Positions 1-12,232 of a DNA stretch of 64,000 nt are shown here, in pieces (position 1 is the first letter of the stretch; every line of letters begins with the position of its first letter). Both the position numbers and the translations under genes were made by a program. Source of the stretch: Floccularia luteovirens (Eukaryota > Basidiomycota > Agaricomycetes > Agaricales > Squamanitaceae); assembly GCA_009739215.1 (NCBI GenBank), contig VSJF01000010.1, positions 1,362,277 to 1,426,276 on the forward strand. Reading direction: 5' to 3'. Under the pieces are notes generated by a model, which had not been told where the DNA came from, did not search any database, and worked only from the letters and a program-made list of their open reading frames with translations.

Positions 1-357
1 ATCAGAATTACGTTTTCAAAAATTGCCCTAGAATCAAGTTGGTTCATTCAAGCCATTGAGCAACTATTCTAGAGGCTGTTTAGTGCCAAGTCAAAGGATA
101 GCTCGGCGATAGAGAGGGATTGTAATAAGAAAGCTGTCTTTCGTCCCGAGGGACCCCGAGCGGACAGCCGCCCATGGTAGGAGAATTGCCGAAGACACCT
201 GATTTACACATGCTCTCCTTGTCCTGATCCTTACAACTCCACCATTTCCCTATAACTCTGCTCTAATTTTGCTGTATATTATTCCTCCGCTGCACTCATT
301 TTCAAGATTGCCGCCTTCATCCTATTTGTGTGGGCTCCATCAATATAACCAGAACAC
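1..357. other. Upstream region of the DUF1275 gene
   Basis: No gene could be supported here. Short open frames around 269-530 on both strands overlap the first exon of the DUF1275 gene and show no domain. The region is presumably 5' flank and promoter. No clear TATA box was identified. Confidence 0.5.
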
Positions 358-1398
358 ATGGCACACCCCCTCAATCCCTCACCCTCGCATTCGACTGTTG
401 CTGCGAGCAACCATGGAAAGGAAGATGAAGAACGAGGAATCTCATCAATGCGACCTTCGATGTGGACGTACTTGATGACGGACGTTGATAACATGCAGAC
501 AACACCACAACTGGCCGCATATTGTTTCATGACCGGCTACGTGTAAGATACCTTCAATCTCTTGTCTCAGTTATGTGCAATGCATTTCTAATATCCTTTC
601 AAGTGATGTTGTTTCTTTCTCAGCAATCTTTGTGTGGTGTGGCTTTCAGACGGGGAATTTTGCACAGGTGGATACTCTGATGCTTGCTCCACTTTATGTT
701 TTCATTCAGCTAAATAAAAATTATAGTTGGCGCTTGCACTGGCCCGATTATTCGAGGGTGCTCCTGGATTCAGAGATCAATCATTCCACAAGGCTGATCA
801 GCAAGCCCTTTGTTCATTGTTGTCCTTCAACGCCGGATCTTTCTTAGGTCGTATAGGCGATCGCGTCGGACCACACAAGCGAATTTGGCTTGTATTTGGA
901 ACTTTCCTCCAGGCAGTTTTTACTATGGCCAGTGCGATCGCATTTTGGAAGAGTGGACAGCCATCTATCTCCGGAGCTAGAGATGAACCTGCTTGGACAA
1001 ATGTGCTCACTTTTGTTGGCATCGCGTTTATGAGTGCTAGTTTGGGTGTGCAAGGAATTATTGGCAAGAGGTTGAACACCCAGTTTGGAACTACCAGTAA
1101 GATTTTCTTTTCGATCCTCTATTATCTGCGGATCATTGATTGGTAATTTCTCAAAGTTGTTCTAACTACCGTTTGGGTCGAACTGACAACCGACCCTGGG
1201 CTATTTAAATTTGGCAAACGCGTAATGTCTCGCGACCACAGAGTTATTGCCGCTGCAGCGTTGTTCTTGGGTGCATTTGTAGGACGTGCAATTCTTTTCC
1301 CGCTCGGTACCGCCGGTACTCTTGGTGTTGCTGTCGGCTTCCGAGTGATCATTGCTTTGTCCTGGTTATTTGTACCCCCAAAACAACCCCGTCAATGA
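358..1398 (+). CDS. DUF1275 (YoaK-like) multi-pass membrane protein
   Basis: I read four exons: 358-542, 604-667, 727-1096 and 1157-1398. They sum to 861 nt (286 aa) with all phases consistent. Joining exons 1 and 2 creates the segment MTGYVDVVSF followed by WCGFQTGN, the hallmark N-terminal motif of the DUF1275/YoaK family. Exon 3 supplies SFNAGSFLGRIGDRVG and hydrophobic segments. Exon 4 has two further hydrophobic helices (GAFVGRAILFP; FRVIIALSWLF) before the stop. Family members are small integral membrane proteins of about 220-290 aa with no established biochemical function, so the role is unknown. The start at 358 is the first in-frame ATG. Later ATGs at 412 and 448 would still keep the conserved core. 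Introns are 59-61 nt with normal GT-AG ends. Confidence 0.85.
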
Positions 1399-3419
1399 TT
1401 CAAATCTCACATAGGTTTACTGCATAACTTCATTCAGCAGGAATGAAGTGGTCACTACCCTCCTTATTTGTTCACTTTTATATGCTTTGTTGGCGATTTC
1501 TCATACTATTGTTAACCGCCCACCCTCCCTCTGTTTTGCTTAGACAATAGCTATACTGAAAAGCTATATCCATTCGTTAAAATGTATCTGTATACCTCAC
1601 AAACCAATTAATTTTCCTTGCTCGTCTCTGAATGACGTCACTGCTGTGGAATTTACACGGAACAGTTCGTCCCGTTCTTCCGTATGTTTTCTTCCAACTC
1701 TATTTTTACGTGTGAAATTGCTGCTTATAATCAGCAAGTAGATTATGTGCATTCGAAACGAAGGTAGGCTTGAATATGCATTGTCTATAACCATTACCCC
1801 GTAGGGCCGAAAAACCGGAAGGTATCCAGAGGACTATCGCGCTTCTTGGGTGCAGTTCTAAATTAACGAACCAATGGATGGCATTGACATTGAAACGAAG
1901 AACCGTTTGTTAGAATGTCAGCAAGTACATGTGCCAAAACACACATGTTTTTCGGTTAAACATGCTTCCCGGTAAGTTATAAGTATTATAGATGTCGTAT
2001 TAACAGCTCCAAGCTCCTAATGGTTCCTAATAGATACGGGGAAATACGGAGGTTACCTACTACATCTTCCGGGTCTTATGGTGGGGTTGGGTGGGTTCAG
2101 TGCTCCCGAAGGTTAATTATGTACGAGAAGCAACGAAGGTTTTGTGGGGCTGTTGATGTGGGGAACTTACCTGGATCTTCACAGACATGTAAGTTTGGCG
2201 CATCGCTACAAATTGGATGCGGTCTAGCGCTGAAGTTAATGGGAGGATCCTATCATCTGGCTGGGCGTGCAAGTTCTTTGATATTATGTATAAGTCTAGG
2301 GGTGCTACTCCTGTTTTCATCCGTTCTGCGTCTTTGTTTTTTTGTACTTAATCGAACATTAGGGCCTCCCAAACATCTCCATTCAGAAACCCAAGATGAG
2401 ACTCAGAATCGAAGAACTTTAAATGCCCCCATTGTTACACTGTCCCTCTACATCATTTCGCTGTTTCAAGGATCTCCGTAGTATGCAAATCATCAGTAGT
2501 AGGTTTCGTTCAAGAAGTACATCACCAACGCAATCCAATAAATCATTTACTACAGCTTGACATACGACTGTTTGTTACACCAAATTTCCAACATCACTTT
2601 TCCCGACTGCTCGTCTAATCGCTGCAGTTGATCAATGGTGGGTAAATATCATTTTGGCCATATATATTTCAATGCTCTCAGATATACACACCACGTCGAC
2701 CTTGAAGGATGGGCATGTGCCAGGGATGGGCAGAGGATTGTCTAGGTTTCGAAACAAGGATCACCTTACACCATCGACCGCTCTACTGGGAAATTAGAGA
2801 TCTCGAATCACAAACGCAGGAATAGATTAATTATAGAATCTTCGATTGTGCGGTTCTGTCTACATCCAATGTCTGGATACATTCATCTTGTCTACATAAT
2901 ACCGCGCTTTGGTGAAAATAAACATTCCAGCAAATGAGAAACGTAGAAACATTGCATCTTGATTTTGGGAATATTTACGGTACTTTCCCGATTTAGCTAA
3001 TGACGTAAGTATTGTGTAATCTTTGTCTGCCAAAAATTTTATTTGGCATCACCTTCCCTATCAAACATACCTCAATCGGCCTGCCAGGTTGTAACTGTCA
3101 CTGGCACCGGGTCGTGCTCACTCTAGACCCTCTCGACGTCTTTCTGCTTGTCATCATTCAAATCCAACGCTATAGAATTTCGACACCATATAACACCTGG
3201 AATACCCTCCAGAACGCGTCAAACCTGACACCAACTGTGTCTTACCGACAACTAAAGTTCGTTTATCAATGTTGTAACTTTCACTCGCAACATAAATGCC
3301 TATCAACTTAAAACATTAATAAATTCTTTCTATTATGATTCTGGTGTATCTTTGCAGGTGGTGAAACACGTTTGATAGACGTATAATCAAAGAACAGTGG
3401 AGCCTGAAACTGTTATAAC
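1399..3419. other. Intergenic, no supported gene
   Basis: About 2 kb with no recognisable domain. An open frame at 2020-2481 (+) has no family resemblance, no good start context and low-complexity hydrophobic content, so I do not call it. The sequence at 3080-3250 reads like interrupted coding sequence (VTVTGTGSCSL-type residues) and may belong with the exon-like stretch that follows. Confidence 0.4.
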
Positions 3420-3583
3420 ATTGATGGACCTCATGCTGTCCGCTTTGATAAAACATTTGTTCAGACACTCGCAGCTGGGCAGCGCATCACTATCTACGGG
3501 TACTCTAACGGAAGGCTACTAAAGTTATACCTGCGCCCATGGAAATTTTCTGTCTCCGGCATGTTTTGTGATACATACATGGT
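3420..3583 (+). pseudogene. Unidentified exon-like stretch
   Basis: The frame starting at 3420 is open for 55 codons. It reads as ordinary protein in its first half (IDGPHAVRF, TFVQTLAAGQRITIYGYSNG) and then runs into a GTAAGT splice donor at 3584. No start codon or upstream exon can be tied to it with confidence. It may be a remnant of a gene that once occupied 3.0-3.7 kb, or one exon of a diverged gene. I do not recognise the family. Confidence 0.25.
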
Positions 3584-3828
3584 GTAAGTCAACCATCATT
3601 GGGGGGAAAGTAAGACTCACACTTGGTGGTAACTCGGGTCACTAACTCTGTTATCCAGCAAAAAAATGTTAATGTCATATCTGTGTTGTTTATCGTGATA
3701 CAGTTTCACCTTAATCTTGTCGCCAAGATGTGTTGTTATGTATCATATTCCTTTAAAACTCGATATTGCTTGCTTGCTGGTGGGCATTCATCTTCTCTCT
3801 TTTTCTTTCCTTTCTAACTAATTCCCCA

Positions 3829-5120
3829 ATGCCTACATTTAGAATCTCTCTGACAGTAATATCAATCATTTCTACAGTTTTGGCTGCCGATAACGCCTTT
3901 CCATTCTTTCCTGGCTTTGACATATCTAAAGTATCTGCACTTGCAGAATCTATTCCTTCTCACTCTTGGGAGTTTGGCACCGAAGCGCAGGCACTTCTTG
4001 AACTATATGACCCAGATTACTCTGTGTTTGGTTCCAAACCGTTCCCTATTCCGACTTTACAAAAAGAGGTTGTTAAATCTCTTTCATACGCATCCCAAAA
4101 AATAGTGCTAGGCGATGGGGGTGATGGACTCTCAAATGGGAACGGGGCGGTTGGCGATCCTGCGAGTCTTGGTGTAAGCGCAGTCCTGTTGGGTAAAACC
4201 AACCCAGCGTATTCCCAAGCTGCACTGGAGACAGTTGATTTTATCATGACGCAAGCCCCCCGTTTCTGGAACGGTGCCATATCTCAACGTGTATCTGTAA
4301 AAGAACTATGGTACTCCTCTTACATTATTACTTATCAAATCGGATTTAACTCTCTTTTGAAACCTTCAGGGCAGACTTCGTATATATGGCTCCTCCATTT
4401 CTTGCCTACTACGCTGTAGCATCTCAAAATGCAACCCTTCTGCGCCAAACTGTGGACCAGTGCACATTGTATCGCCAGATACTCCGTGCAGACACCACTG
4501 CAAGCTACCAAGGAGTGTGGCAACATATAATTGGCCCTCAAAGTCAGGACACTGGACTATGGTCCACAGGAAATGGCTGGGCTGCAGGTGGTATGGCGCG
4601 TGTCTTGGCGACAGTAATGAAGGCACCATTGGACATTTCATGGCGCGACTCGGCAACCCAAACCCTAAGCTCTTATATCAAGGAGATTCTTGATGGTGCG
4701 ATAGGTTCTCCCACCGAGCAAGGGTTACTGCGTAATTACCTGAATGATCAGGATGGCGACGGCCATGGGTTCGGAGAGGTCTCTGGATCTGCAATGTTGG
4801 CAGCGGTTGCATATCGTATGGCAGTATTACAGCCTGATACATTCGGAGAGAGATACATCAGCTGGGCAGACGGCATTCGGCGGGTCCTTGGGGGGAAGGA
4901 CAGTAATGGGAACCCACATGTCACCAGTACTGGCATTGTTACACCTGCTGTTAACCCTTTGGATTGGAAAGATACCACACCGAAGACAGATGGAAGTCCA
5001 GAGGGTCAGGCATTTGCAGTGTTGATGTATACTGCATGGAGGGACTGTGTATTGGCAGGAAAATGCAAAAACGGTGGTGTTTCACGTCGTTGTAGTGGAA
5101 GACAGACTTTGTTAATGTAA
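3829..5120 (+). CDS. Secreted GH105-like six-hairpin glycosidase, copy A
   Basis: Two exons (3829-4310 and 4370-5120, intron 59 nt) give 1,233 nt, 410 aa. Residues 1-19 (MPTFRISLTVISIISTVLA) form a signal peptide, so the enzyme is probably secreted. The mature part has the alpha/alpha six-hairpin pattern of GH88/GH105 unsaturated glycuronyl hydrolases: GDPASLGVSAVLLG, PRFWNGAISQR, ELWADFVYMAPPF across the splice site, LWSTGNGWAAGGMARVLA, GHGFGEVSGSAMLAAVAYR and GSPEGQAFAVLMY. The WAD aspartate lies where the proposed catalytic acid of the YteR family sits; this is inference from the family. The likely role is cleaving the unsaturated uronic residue left by pectin or rhamnogalacturonan lyases. 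It is the first of three tandem copies, each with an intron at the same place (phase 2, in the ELW-ADF codon), so they arose by duplication. Confidence 0.85.
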
Positions 5121-5500
5121 GGTTGACTGACCGTTAAATTTAGAATATTAATTCGAATATTTTACTTTTCGCTGCTGTTGTTACAGTTGGTCGTACAATT
5201 TCGCACGTCAATCAGAGTTCGTCGACCCTTCTTGCTAATCGTTTAATCCGTGGGCCATCACTCATCCGCCAATTTCTAGAATATTGGACTTCTTCAACAT
5301 GCAAAAAAAAACCTTGAACACGGCTCCTAGCCACTTCCTAACGTACCTCACCGTAATGTCAGCCACTTGTCTGAAATAATTCAAACTTGGTCTGAAAAGT
5401 GCCAGCCTCCAGGACGGAACTTAATGTTCTTTAAAATGAGGGACTACTCCCTCTAATAACCTAAAAAACGATTATACCTCTACTAGTAAAAACAAAGACC
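5121..5500. other. Spacer between GH105-like copies A and B
   Basis: About 380 bp with no gene. A short frame opening near 5299 (MQKKTLNT...) could be a lost signal-peptide exon of copy B, which otherwise starts without one, but nothing in the sequence links them firmly. Confidence 0.3.
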
Positions 5501-6739
5501 ATGGTCAATAATTCAATCTCTACCATAGGGCCGAACAGCTTCAACCCCTTTCTGTTTTATCCTGGATTCCCCATCCAAAAAGTTGCTAACCTCGCCGAGT
5601 CATTACCAAAACATTGCTGGGAATATGGCGCAACATCAGAAGCGCTCCTTGAGCTGTACGATCCCCAATATTCGGTATTTGGTAGCACGCCTTTCCAGGT
5701 TCCTGCTTCCTATGTGAAAGGCGGTGGCGTTAGGGCGCTGGAATACGCGGCAAGCAAGATTAAATTTGGAACTGGCTATAATGCGCTGTGCAAAGGCGAA
5801 GGGTCTGCTGGCGATCCATCAAGTCTGGGAGTTAGTGCTGTTATGCTAGGAAAGTCGGATGAGAGATATGCCAAAGCGACCGTGGATACTATTGAAGGTG
5901 TCTTAACTGATGTACCACGCTTTCCAAATGGGGCGATATCTCATCGATTCTCAGGTCGCGGAACTCTGGTTAGTGGGATTAAGTTGCTTCCGGATCTACT
6001 TGGCTTATCCTTGTTGGTTGTATTAGGGCAGATTTTGTGTACATGCTCCCTCCATTTATGGCATATTATGGTGCGGCGCATGGTAATTTGACCATACTCG
6101 AGGAGAGCGTGAAGCAGTGCCAACTTTATCGTGAAGTATTGATGGCAAAGGACAATGGAGATAGAAAAGGCCTTTGGATGCACATAATTGGTCCTCAAAG
6201 TCAAGACAAAGGTCTTTGGTCCACAGGGAACGCTTGGGCAGCAGCAGGTATGACACGCGTTCTTGCAACAGTTATGAAGGGTCCATCACGAGACACCCCT
6301 TGGGGGCACCAAGCAATGGCCGATCTTGGTAAATGGATCATGGAAATACTAGAAGGTGCAATGGAGACACCTAAAGACGGTGGCTTGGAGCCAAACTATT
6401 TGGACGATCCACGTGAAAATATGCGCGGATTTGGGGAAACCTCTGGAAGTTCAATGTTGGCAGCCTGTGGCTTATCGTATGGCAGTTCTCCAGCCTAGCA
6501 TGTGTGGTAAGAAGCATGTCCGCTGGGCGGACTTAATTCGCAGTGAATTAGGTGAAAAGGATGAGAATGGAGAACCACACGTCACAGAAGACGGTGTAGT
6601 CACCCCGGCTGTGAACCCATACGCATGGAAGGATACCAAGCCGTTTACTTCTGGTAGTCCCGAAGGACAAGCGTTTGTTGTGCTGATGTACGCGGCTTGG
6701 AGAGATTGCGTCGATGCTGACATTTGCCGCGGTCCCTGA
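5501..6739 (+). pseudogene. GH105-like glycosidase, copy B, with two +1 frameshifts
   Basis: This copy aligns throughout with copies A and C (SVFGSTPF, GDPSSLGVSAVMLGK, ISHR, LWSTGNAWAAAGMTRVLA, GSPEGQAFVVLMYAAWRDC). The expected intron is present at 5969-6026 (GTTAGT ... TTAG). Two single-base insertions break the frame. One lies just before the splice donor (5948-5954), where an extra T sits between ISHR and the residues corresponding to VAELW. The other is an extra T at about 6466, between MLAA and the residues corresponding to VAYRMAVLQP. The start at 5501 gives no signal peptide, unlike its neighbours. Both lesions are simple T insertions in otherwise well conserved sequence, so the copy is either a young pseudogene or carries assembly errors. 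Confidence 0.75.
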
Positions 6740-7414
6740 GTTTTAATCAAGAGGAGATTGCACGGATTGTAAAACTTTTGAAACGCCTTGATTTATTTTG
6801 ATATTCACCTGCCTAGCATGTACTAGATCAGATTTTTGTAAAACAGAGTACCTCATGACGAAATAATGAGATAAAAATTCTGCATACGGTTGTCCAATTT
6901 GTGATCAGAGTTAGTTTGATATTCACATTCCATACTCCCTCAAAATCCATAGCCTGGGCGTTATGCGGGAGTTGACTGATCTAGTTCGAGTGAATTATTT
7001 ACTCAGGATACAGTATATTTCATTCTCGTCGAATCCAATGTGAAGAATGGGTGATTTTCATTTTGTGATCGCCTTGAGGGAAAAGAAGCATATACTGCAC
7101 ACATGCTAATGATACTATAAACATATCAATGCATATATGTGTGGGTAACAATCATTTCATATTCGTGTTGTTCGTTCTCTTCCGTCGCAAACTTACGTAG
7201 AGGTGTGTTCGTAGATGTCAATCATTAAAAATAGGTTCCCCAATTCTCCAACACGGATGCGCTAAGGATGTTTAACTCCTCTCGGCACGTCGATGATAAG
7301 ACGCTCGAAACTGTACACAAGCGGTATAATGTCGGAATCGGCAAGCAGTCTGTGGTTCTTATCGAGCGGCATACAATATAATAGGACGTCTTCTTGGGTG
7401 ACATAGACACACCC
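6740..7414. other. Spacer between GH105-like copies B and C
   Basis: About 675 bp, AT-rich, no supported gene. It presumably contains the copy C promoter. Confidence 0.5.
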
Positions 7415-8784
7415 ATGTTGCACCACCTCCATCAAATACCCACCTTCGGGTTGGGTTGTGTCCTTTCCTTGGTGGCCCTTCTCCCATCCACATTAGTGTC
7501 AGCAAAAGGTGGACCCACCTTCAACCCGCTTTCTTTTGACCCAGGATTCAATATCAGCACAGTCATTCGACGAACAATCCCACTCCCAACACATTCCTGG
7601 GAATTTGGTACCTTATCAGAAGCCCTCCTGGAGTTGTACAATCCCTCTCTGTCTGTGTTTAGCGAATCAGCATTCCCCATCCCGGCAAACAAAATCGAAA
7701 ACGGTTCCGTACTGGGACTCACATATGCTCAGAGCAAGATCACAATAGGAGCAGTGCCCAATGGGCTAGCGGATGGGGATGGGGCAGTTGGTGACCCGGC
7801 GAGTTTGGGTGTAAGTGCAGTGTTACTCGGAATGGGTATTGAGGGGGATGAAAATTATTTGGATGCTGCAAAAAATGAACTTGAGTATCTTGTAAATGGG
7901 GCACCGCGTTGGCCAAATGGCGCAATCTCTCATCGAGCTGATATCGCAGAACTTTGGTGAGCTTTTTACTTGAAGTCTATTAGAGATAAAAGCTAACTTT
8001 TCCCTTTTTTCCGTGTCGCAGGGCAGACTTCATATACATGGCCCCACCATTCATAGCATACTACGCAGTAGCAACGTCCAACGAAACCCTACTCCGAGCC
8101 AGTGTAGAGCAATGCGGGCTCTATCGCGAAATTCTACGCGCCAACTTCACAACGCCTGTCCCATATGACGGACTTTGGACTCATATCCTCGGACCACAAA
8201 ATTTCGATCCTGGATTATGGTCAACAGGCAACGCATGGGCTGCAGCTGGAATGGCCCGTGTGCTCGCAACAGTCCTCCATGCACCGAAACCAAAACCAAA
8301 CAACAAAGACCACAACAGTGATTGGAGAACCCAAGGCATAGCTAATTTGAGCGGATGGATTAAAGAGATCCTAGATGGCGCTATCGCTTCGCCTTCTGAT
8401 CCCACCTCGGGACTCCTGCGGAATTACCTCGACGACACAAGCGGAGATGGGCACGGGTTTGGAGAGATTTCGGGTAGCAATCTTCTAGCAAGCGTCGCAT
8501 ATAGAATGGTGGTTCTCCAGCCTCGCATTTTCGGGTCTCGGTACTCACACTGGGCTGATGGTATAAGGAAGATCTTGGGACAACGTGATAGTTCTGGGAA
8601 CGGCACCCACGTATTGGCAGATGGCACAGTAATACCTGCGGTGAATCCATTGGGATGGGGGGACACGACCCCATTCTTAGCTGGCAGTCCCGAAGGACAA
8701 TCTTTCGTGATTTTGATGTATGCGGCATGGAGGGACTGTATATTAGCTGGTCAATGTGCTCATCCGAGAGGCAAGGTACGTTAA
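7415..8784 (+). CDS. Secreted GH105-like six-hairpin glycosidase, copy C
   Basis: Exons 7415-7956 and 8022-8784 (intron 65 nt) give 1,305 nt, 434 aa. 7415 is the first ATG in this frame. It begins a signal peptide (MLHHLHQIPTFGLGCVLSLV, cleaved near VSA-KG). Conserved blocks match copy A: GDPASLGVSAVLLG, PRWPNGAISHR, ELWADFIYMAPPF, LWSTGNAWAAAGMARVLA, GHGFGEISGSNLL and SPEGQSFVILMYAAWRDC. Copy C has a short extra loop (PKPKPNNKDHNSD). The last codons run through a strong-looking donor, GTACGT at 8776. A short additional 3' exon is therefore possible; as drawn, the protein ends three residues after PRG. Function is predicted as for copy A: secreted removal of unsaturated uronic acid from pectic oligosaccharides. 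Confidence 0.83.
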
Positions 8785-10169
8785 AAAAGCCTTTCATTGG
8801 GGAGGATGCGGTCCTTGTTGCAGAGTGTTATATTTGCCTCTATGGGGCAGTAGCAACTGATTGTGGGGATGACCCCTTTTTTTTCTTGTGTGAAGGAACG
8901 TCTTCATCAGGAGCTCTAAAATTAGTAGCAGTTTGATGAGGTGGGCAAATTAGTGGACTAGAAGCACAATAGTTAATTAATCAGGTGTACGATCGGTCCT
9001 AGCTCCATGTGGAATTATTCTGTCCTTCGATGGCCAAAAGAACGCAAATATCTGGGAAAAGGAACATTACCGGTGCCAGCAACAGACATCAAAGAATTTA
9101 CTAACATATAATGTTTATCTTCGGGATTGAAATTATAAGGTAATTATAGATAAAGGCTCTCTAATGAACAAGTGCTGCGATGCATTTTGGTAATGTCTGA
9201 ACAGCCTTGAACGGATCATATGTATCCTATCAGCAGACCACTTGGCTGGCCCGCTCTATAGCAGTTCCGATAAGCTACAGGCACTTTCAAAGGTCCCAAC
9301 GCCACAACGTGTCCTCGTGAGACTGATAGAAATAGGGATAAACATGCGGCCTAAGGTTACTCGAATTGGAAAGGTTTGATGAGGTCAAGGCTCTCAGAGC
9401 ACAACCCCGCCATCAGACCAACGAGGCAACGACCCTCTACATCCCCAAGACTACAGTTATGATCCACACCATCATGGTTGATCAATCTGTACAGTCCAAG
9501 TTGTTTCGAGATGGTGGCGCAACATATGACTGGGTGCTATTCACAGAGAATGATCGAGACAGAGCGCGGTTCATTTATCTTCCCGAAAAATGCAAAGAAT
9601 AGATGTGCCCTGTCATGTAAAGTAGAGAATTCTGATGGCAAGTTGCTATTATGAGCGTGTGGCATGTGATGCCATGTGGTGAGCGACAAGAAAGAACGTG
9701 TTTGTGAGGGCAGGTAGTACTTTAAAGTGTTGCCAGCAATCATTTGCAGGGATTGTACGCGCCACTGACGGGAGTCGACCTGGTAAATTGCAACACGATG
9801 CGAGTTCACGTGATTTGATATGTCAATGTCTTCCGTGTTGTATGTGGGAGAGAATGGAATATGTGAGCTTCTGTTGCTGCTGGACGTGTGTTTGCGGCTT
9901 GATCCGAAGAACTTCAGTCTTGTGAGGTGTCCAAATGAACGTGCGCGCTGGTGATGTGAAGACGAGATTCTTTCGACTGTGATACTTCACAGTGATGCAA
10001 GGAAAGGAGGTGTGTCAGGGTAGGGGGCAATTGGCCCTCGCAGACAAACGTAATCCTCTCCCGAAAAAAAATTATAAGAATATCTGCAATGGTACGAAAT
10101 CAACTGATATATTCGGTTGATATCAATAATTGATTTGCTGACATTACCCTATCCGCTGGCCAATAATGA
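8785..10169. other. Intergenic, no supported gene
   Basis: About 1.4 kb. Open frames at 9366-9602 and 9537-9809 have no recognisable domain and overlap on opposite strands. I see no repeat or RNA gene here. Confidence 0.45.
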
Positions 10170-11044
10170 TTAGCAAATTATGCATCCGCAACATCCGGCA
10201 CCACCAGAATTCGCATTATCCCTGTCATTGCTGACAGGTGTAACGTTACCTAGGATTACTTGTTGTAAAACCAGTAGAAGTCGACTGATAGTTACAAACT
10301 CACTACCGCTATTGCGCGTTCTCTTTTTTTTCTTTATGGCTTCTCCATCACCATTCGGCGCATAAGGGCGTATGGACAAGTGGACAATTGTAGGTGTAGC
10401 TGCGCTTGTTGCCTGTGGTGTGTGCGTCGGAAATTTCGAATCTTTATGTCATAATTAGCTGTTATGTCAGAGAAGGGTGATGTAATTAAAAAAATTTCTC
10501 AACTCGTTAAAGTCTCGTCATCCTGCAACATCTTCCCAAGATAAAGTACTCGAAGATATGAAGGCGCTGGAGGGCGTTCATCCTGCCAGTCTAGGCCAAA
10601 CATAAGGTTTCATGTAGACAAAACGAGTGATATGCAATGCGCACCATTTGGCCAGGCATTCCATATCAATTCCTTCACTCTGCCCACTGTAGTCTCTGGA
10701 TCGAAAGACATAGTCCTCCTTTTTCCAGTGATCAATAAGAACGTCAAATAAGTTTGGGGTGTCTGGGGAACGGGTGTCTCCTGTTCTGCTGGTGCTGGCG
10801 GCACATGTGCCTCTTTCGTTTCTTCCTGAGTAGGTTGCACTTGTGCGTCAATGGATGGGGGTGGAGGAGGCATGACAGTATCGTGTGGTGTAGATGAAGA
10901 TGATTGCACCACAACATCGTCGTCACCCACGCGTGTAAACGATGTTCGTGCCGAGGAGAGGATGACAGCGTCACCAAGGCGATTTGGGGGGTCCAGTGGA
11001 GGCATGTTATCGCCTGGTTGAATGGGGGACGCTGGTGTTGCCAT
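10170..11044 (-). CDS. UBL3/MUB-like membrane-anchored ubiquitin-fold protein
   Basis: Three exons on the minus strand (11044-10645, 10590-10504, 10441-10170) sum to 759 nt (252 aa) with matching phases. The N-terminal half is Pro/Ser-rich and disordered. The ubiquitin-fold domain then starts with TYLTFLLITGKRRTMSFDPE and GRVKELIWNAWP. Across the first intron it continues as NDWQDERPPAPSYLR, then LYLGKMLQDDETLT, and across the second as TIVHLSIRPYAP. This is the pattern of the UBL3/MUB family (Rad60-SLD_2 type). The C-terminus is CCGCIIC, a CaaX-like prenylation signal, as in UBL3, which ends in a prenylated Cys motif. The likely role is an adaptor on the plasma membrane or endomembranes that recruits ubiquitin-conjugating enzymes. 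Exon 3 continues through a stretch that could hold a further small intron, but the phases do not favour one. Confidence 0.85.
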
Positions 11045-12232
11045 GGATGAAGATGGTGGAAGGGAAGCAAGAGCGATCAGCAGAGAGTTGAGAAGGGAAG
11101 GTAGTATATATAGCTCAACACAAATTTGTTTCGATGTTTTCATTTTATTTTCTCACTTTCTCCTTTATAGTCGCACAATATGTCGCCTTCACTACCACGT
11201 TGTCTACACAGACATTTTCATTTCTCGTATTTATCACACCACGTTCATCACAATTCACATTCAAACAATTGAACAGCAGGAACGTAAAATATCCTGAACT
11301 GTCCCTAAATATGGTAAAATTCTGCTGCTATACCTCGTGTATCAATGGATCTGCTGTTGTGAGTGCACTCTGGTTCCGCATGTCCTGCTATAACATACCG
11401 AGGTAACGGACTGCTCAAAAACAAACCAACAAACACTTACTCAAGGCACTAGTCACTCCTAACTACACCTATACGCAGCACTTCTTATCGAGCTCTGGCT
11501 AGCAACAGCTTTATAGCTTGTCCGCGGGTTGGTTGGCTTTGTGCACTCCATCTATCAAAAGACATACAGTCGGTTCAAGGTAACGAAATAGCCGCTTTTG
11601 CCCCCTCCACACCAAAACCATGCTCACACCCGGTTGCTCACTCCGGTGCATAATAACGAAAGTACAACCGAGTTGCTCGGGTTCCTGATCTTCTATTCCC
11701 CGCCGAAGCCTCCTCTTATATCAAATCCAATTGAGACAATCCAAAGAATGTTAAAAAATATCTCAAATTGTTTGCATCACAAATCCCTCGAATGTGACTG
11801 CGCCGGGAAAGAATCACTGTCGGGCCGGTCAGATATAAAATTCGTTTTGAACTCATTCTCACACCACATAGGAAAACAAATTCGAAAAGACCACAGCTTC
11901 GAAGCCCGACAAAGTCCCCGAGTCTACAGTGCTGTAAGTATGTGATGATTAATTGATGACCGAGCGCGCAGCTTGCATGAGAAGTTCGTGAAAATCTCGA
12001 AGCAGTTGAGGAAGCGTGGCAGGAACGTTAGGCTAGAATTGCCCTTTTCTCAAGGTGTCGCTCCAGGACTTGAAGTAGAGATTGCGTTGGAAATATGTTT
12101 CAACGTCGACCGACTCTTTGTCCAACTCTTTCAACCACAAATATATGCATTATACGTCAAAGTGTTTATAACAATGTTCATTATATGATAACCACAACCC
12201 ACCCTTCTGTAAATTAAACACCTTGAGAACCC
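11045..12232. other. Intergenic, no supported gene
   Basis: About 1.2 kb, including the presumed promoter of the UBL3-like gene. Open frames at 11598-11945 and 11973-12188 show no family resemblance. Confidence 0.45.

Noticed and set aside
2020..2481. 153-codon open frame
   Set aside because: No domain, no start context, hydrophobic low-complexity content and no neighbouring exon.
11598..11945. 115-codon plus-strand frame between the UBL3-like gene and the secreted peptide
   Set aside because: No domain, no splice partners and no sign of constraint.
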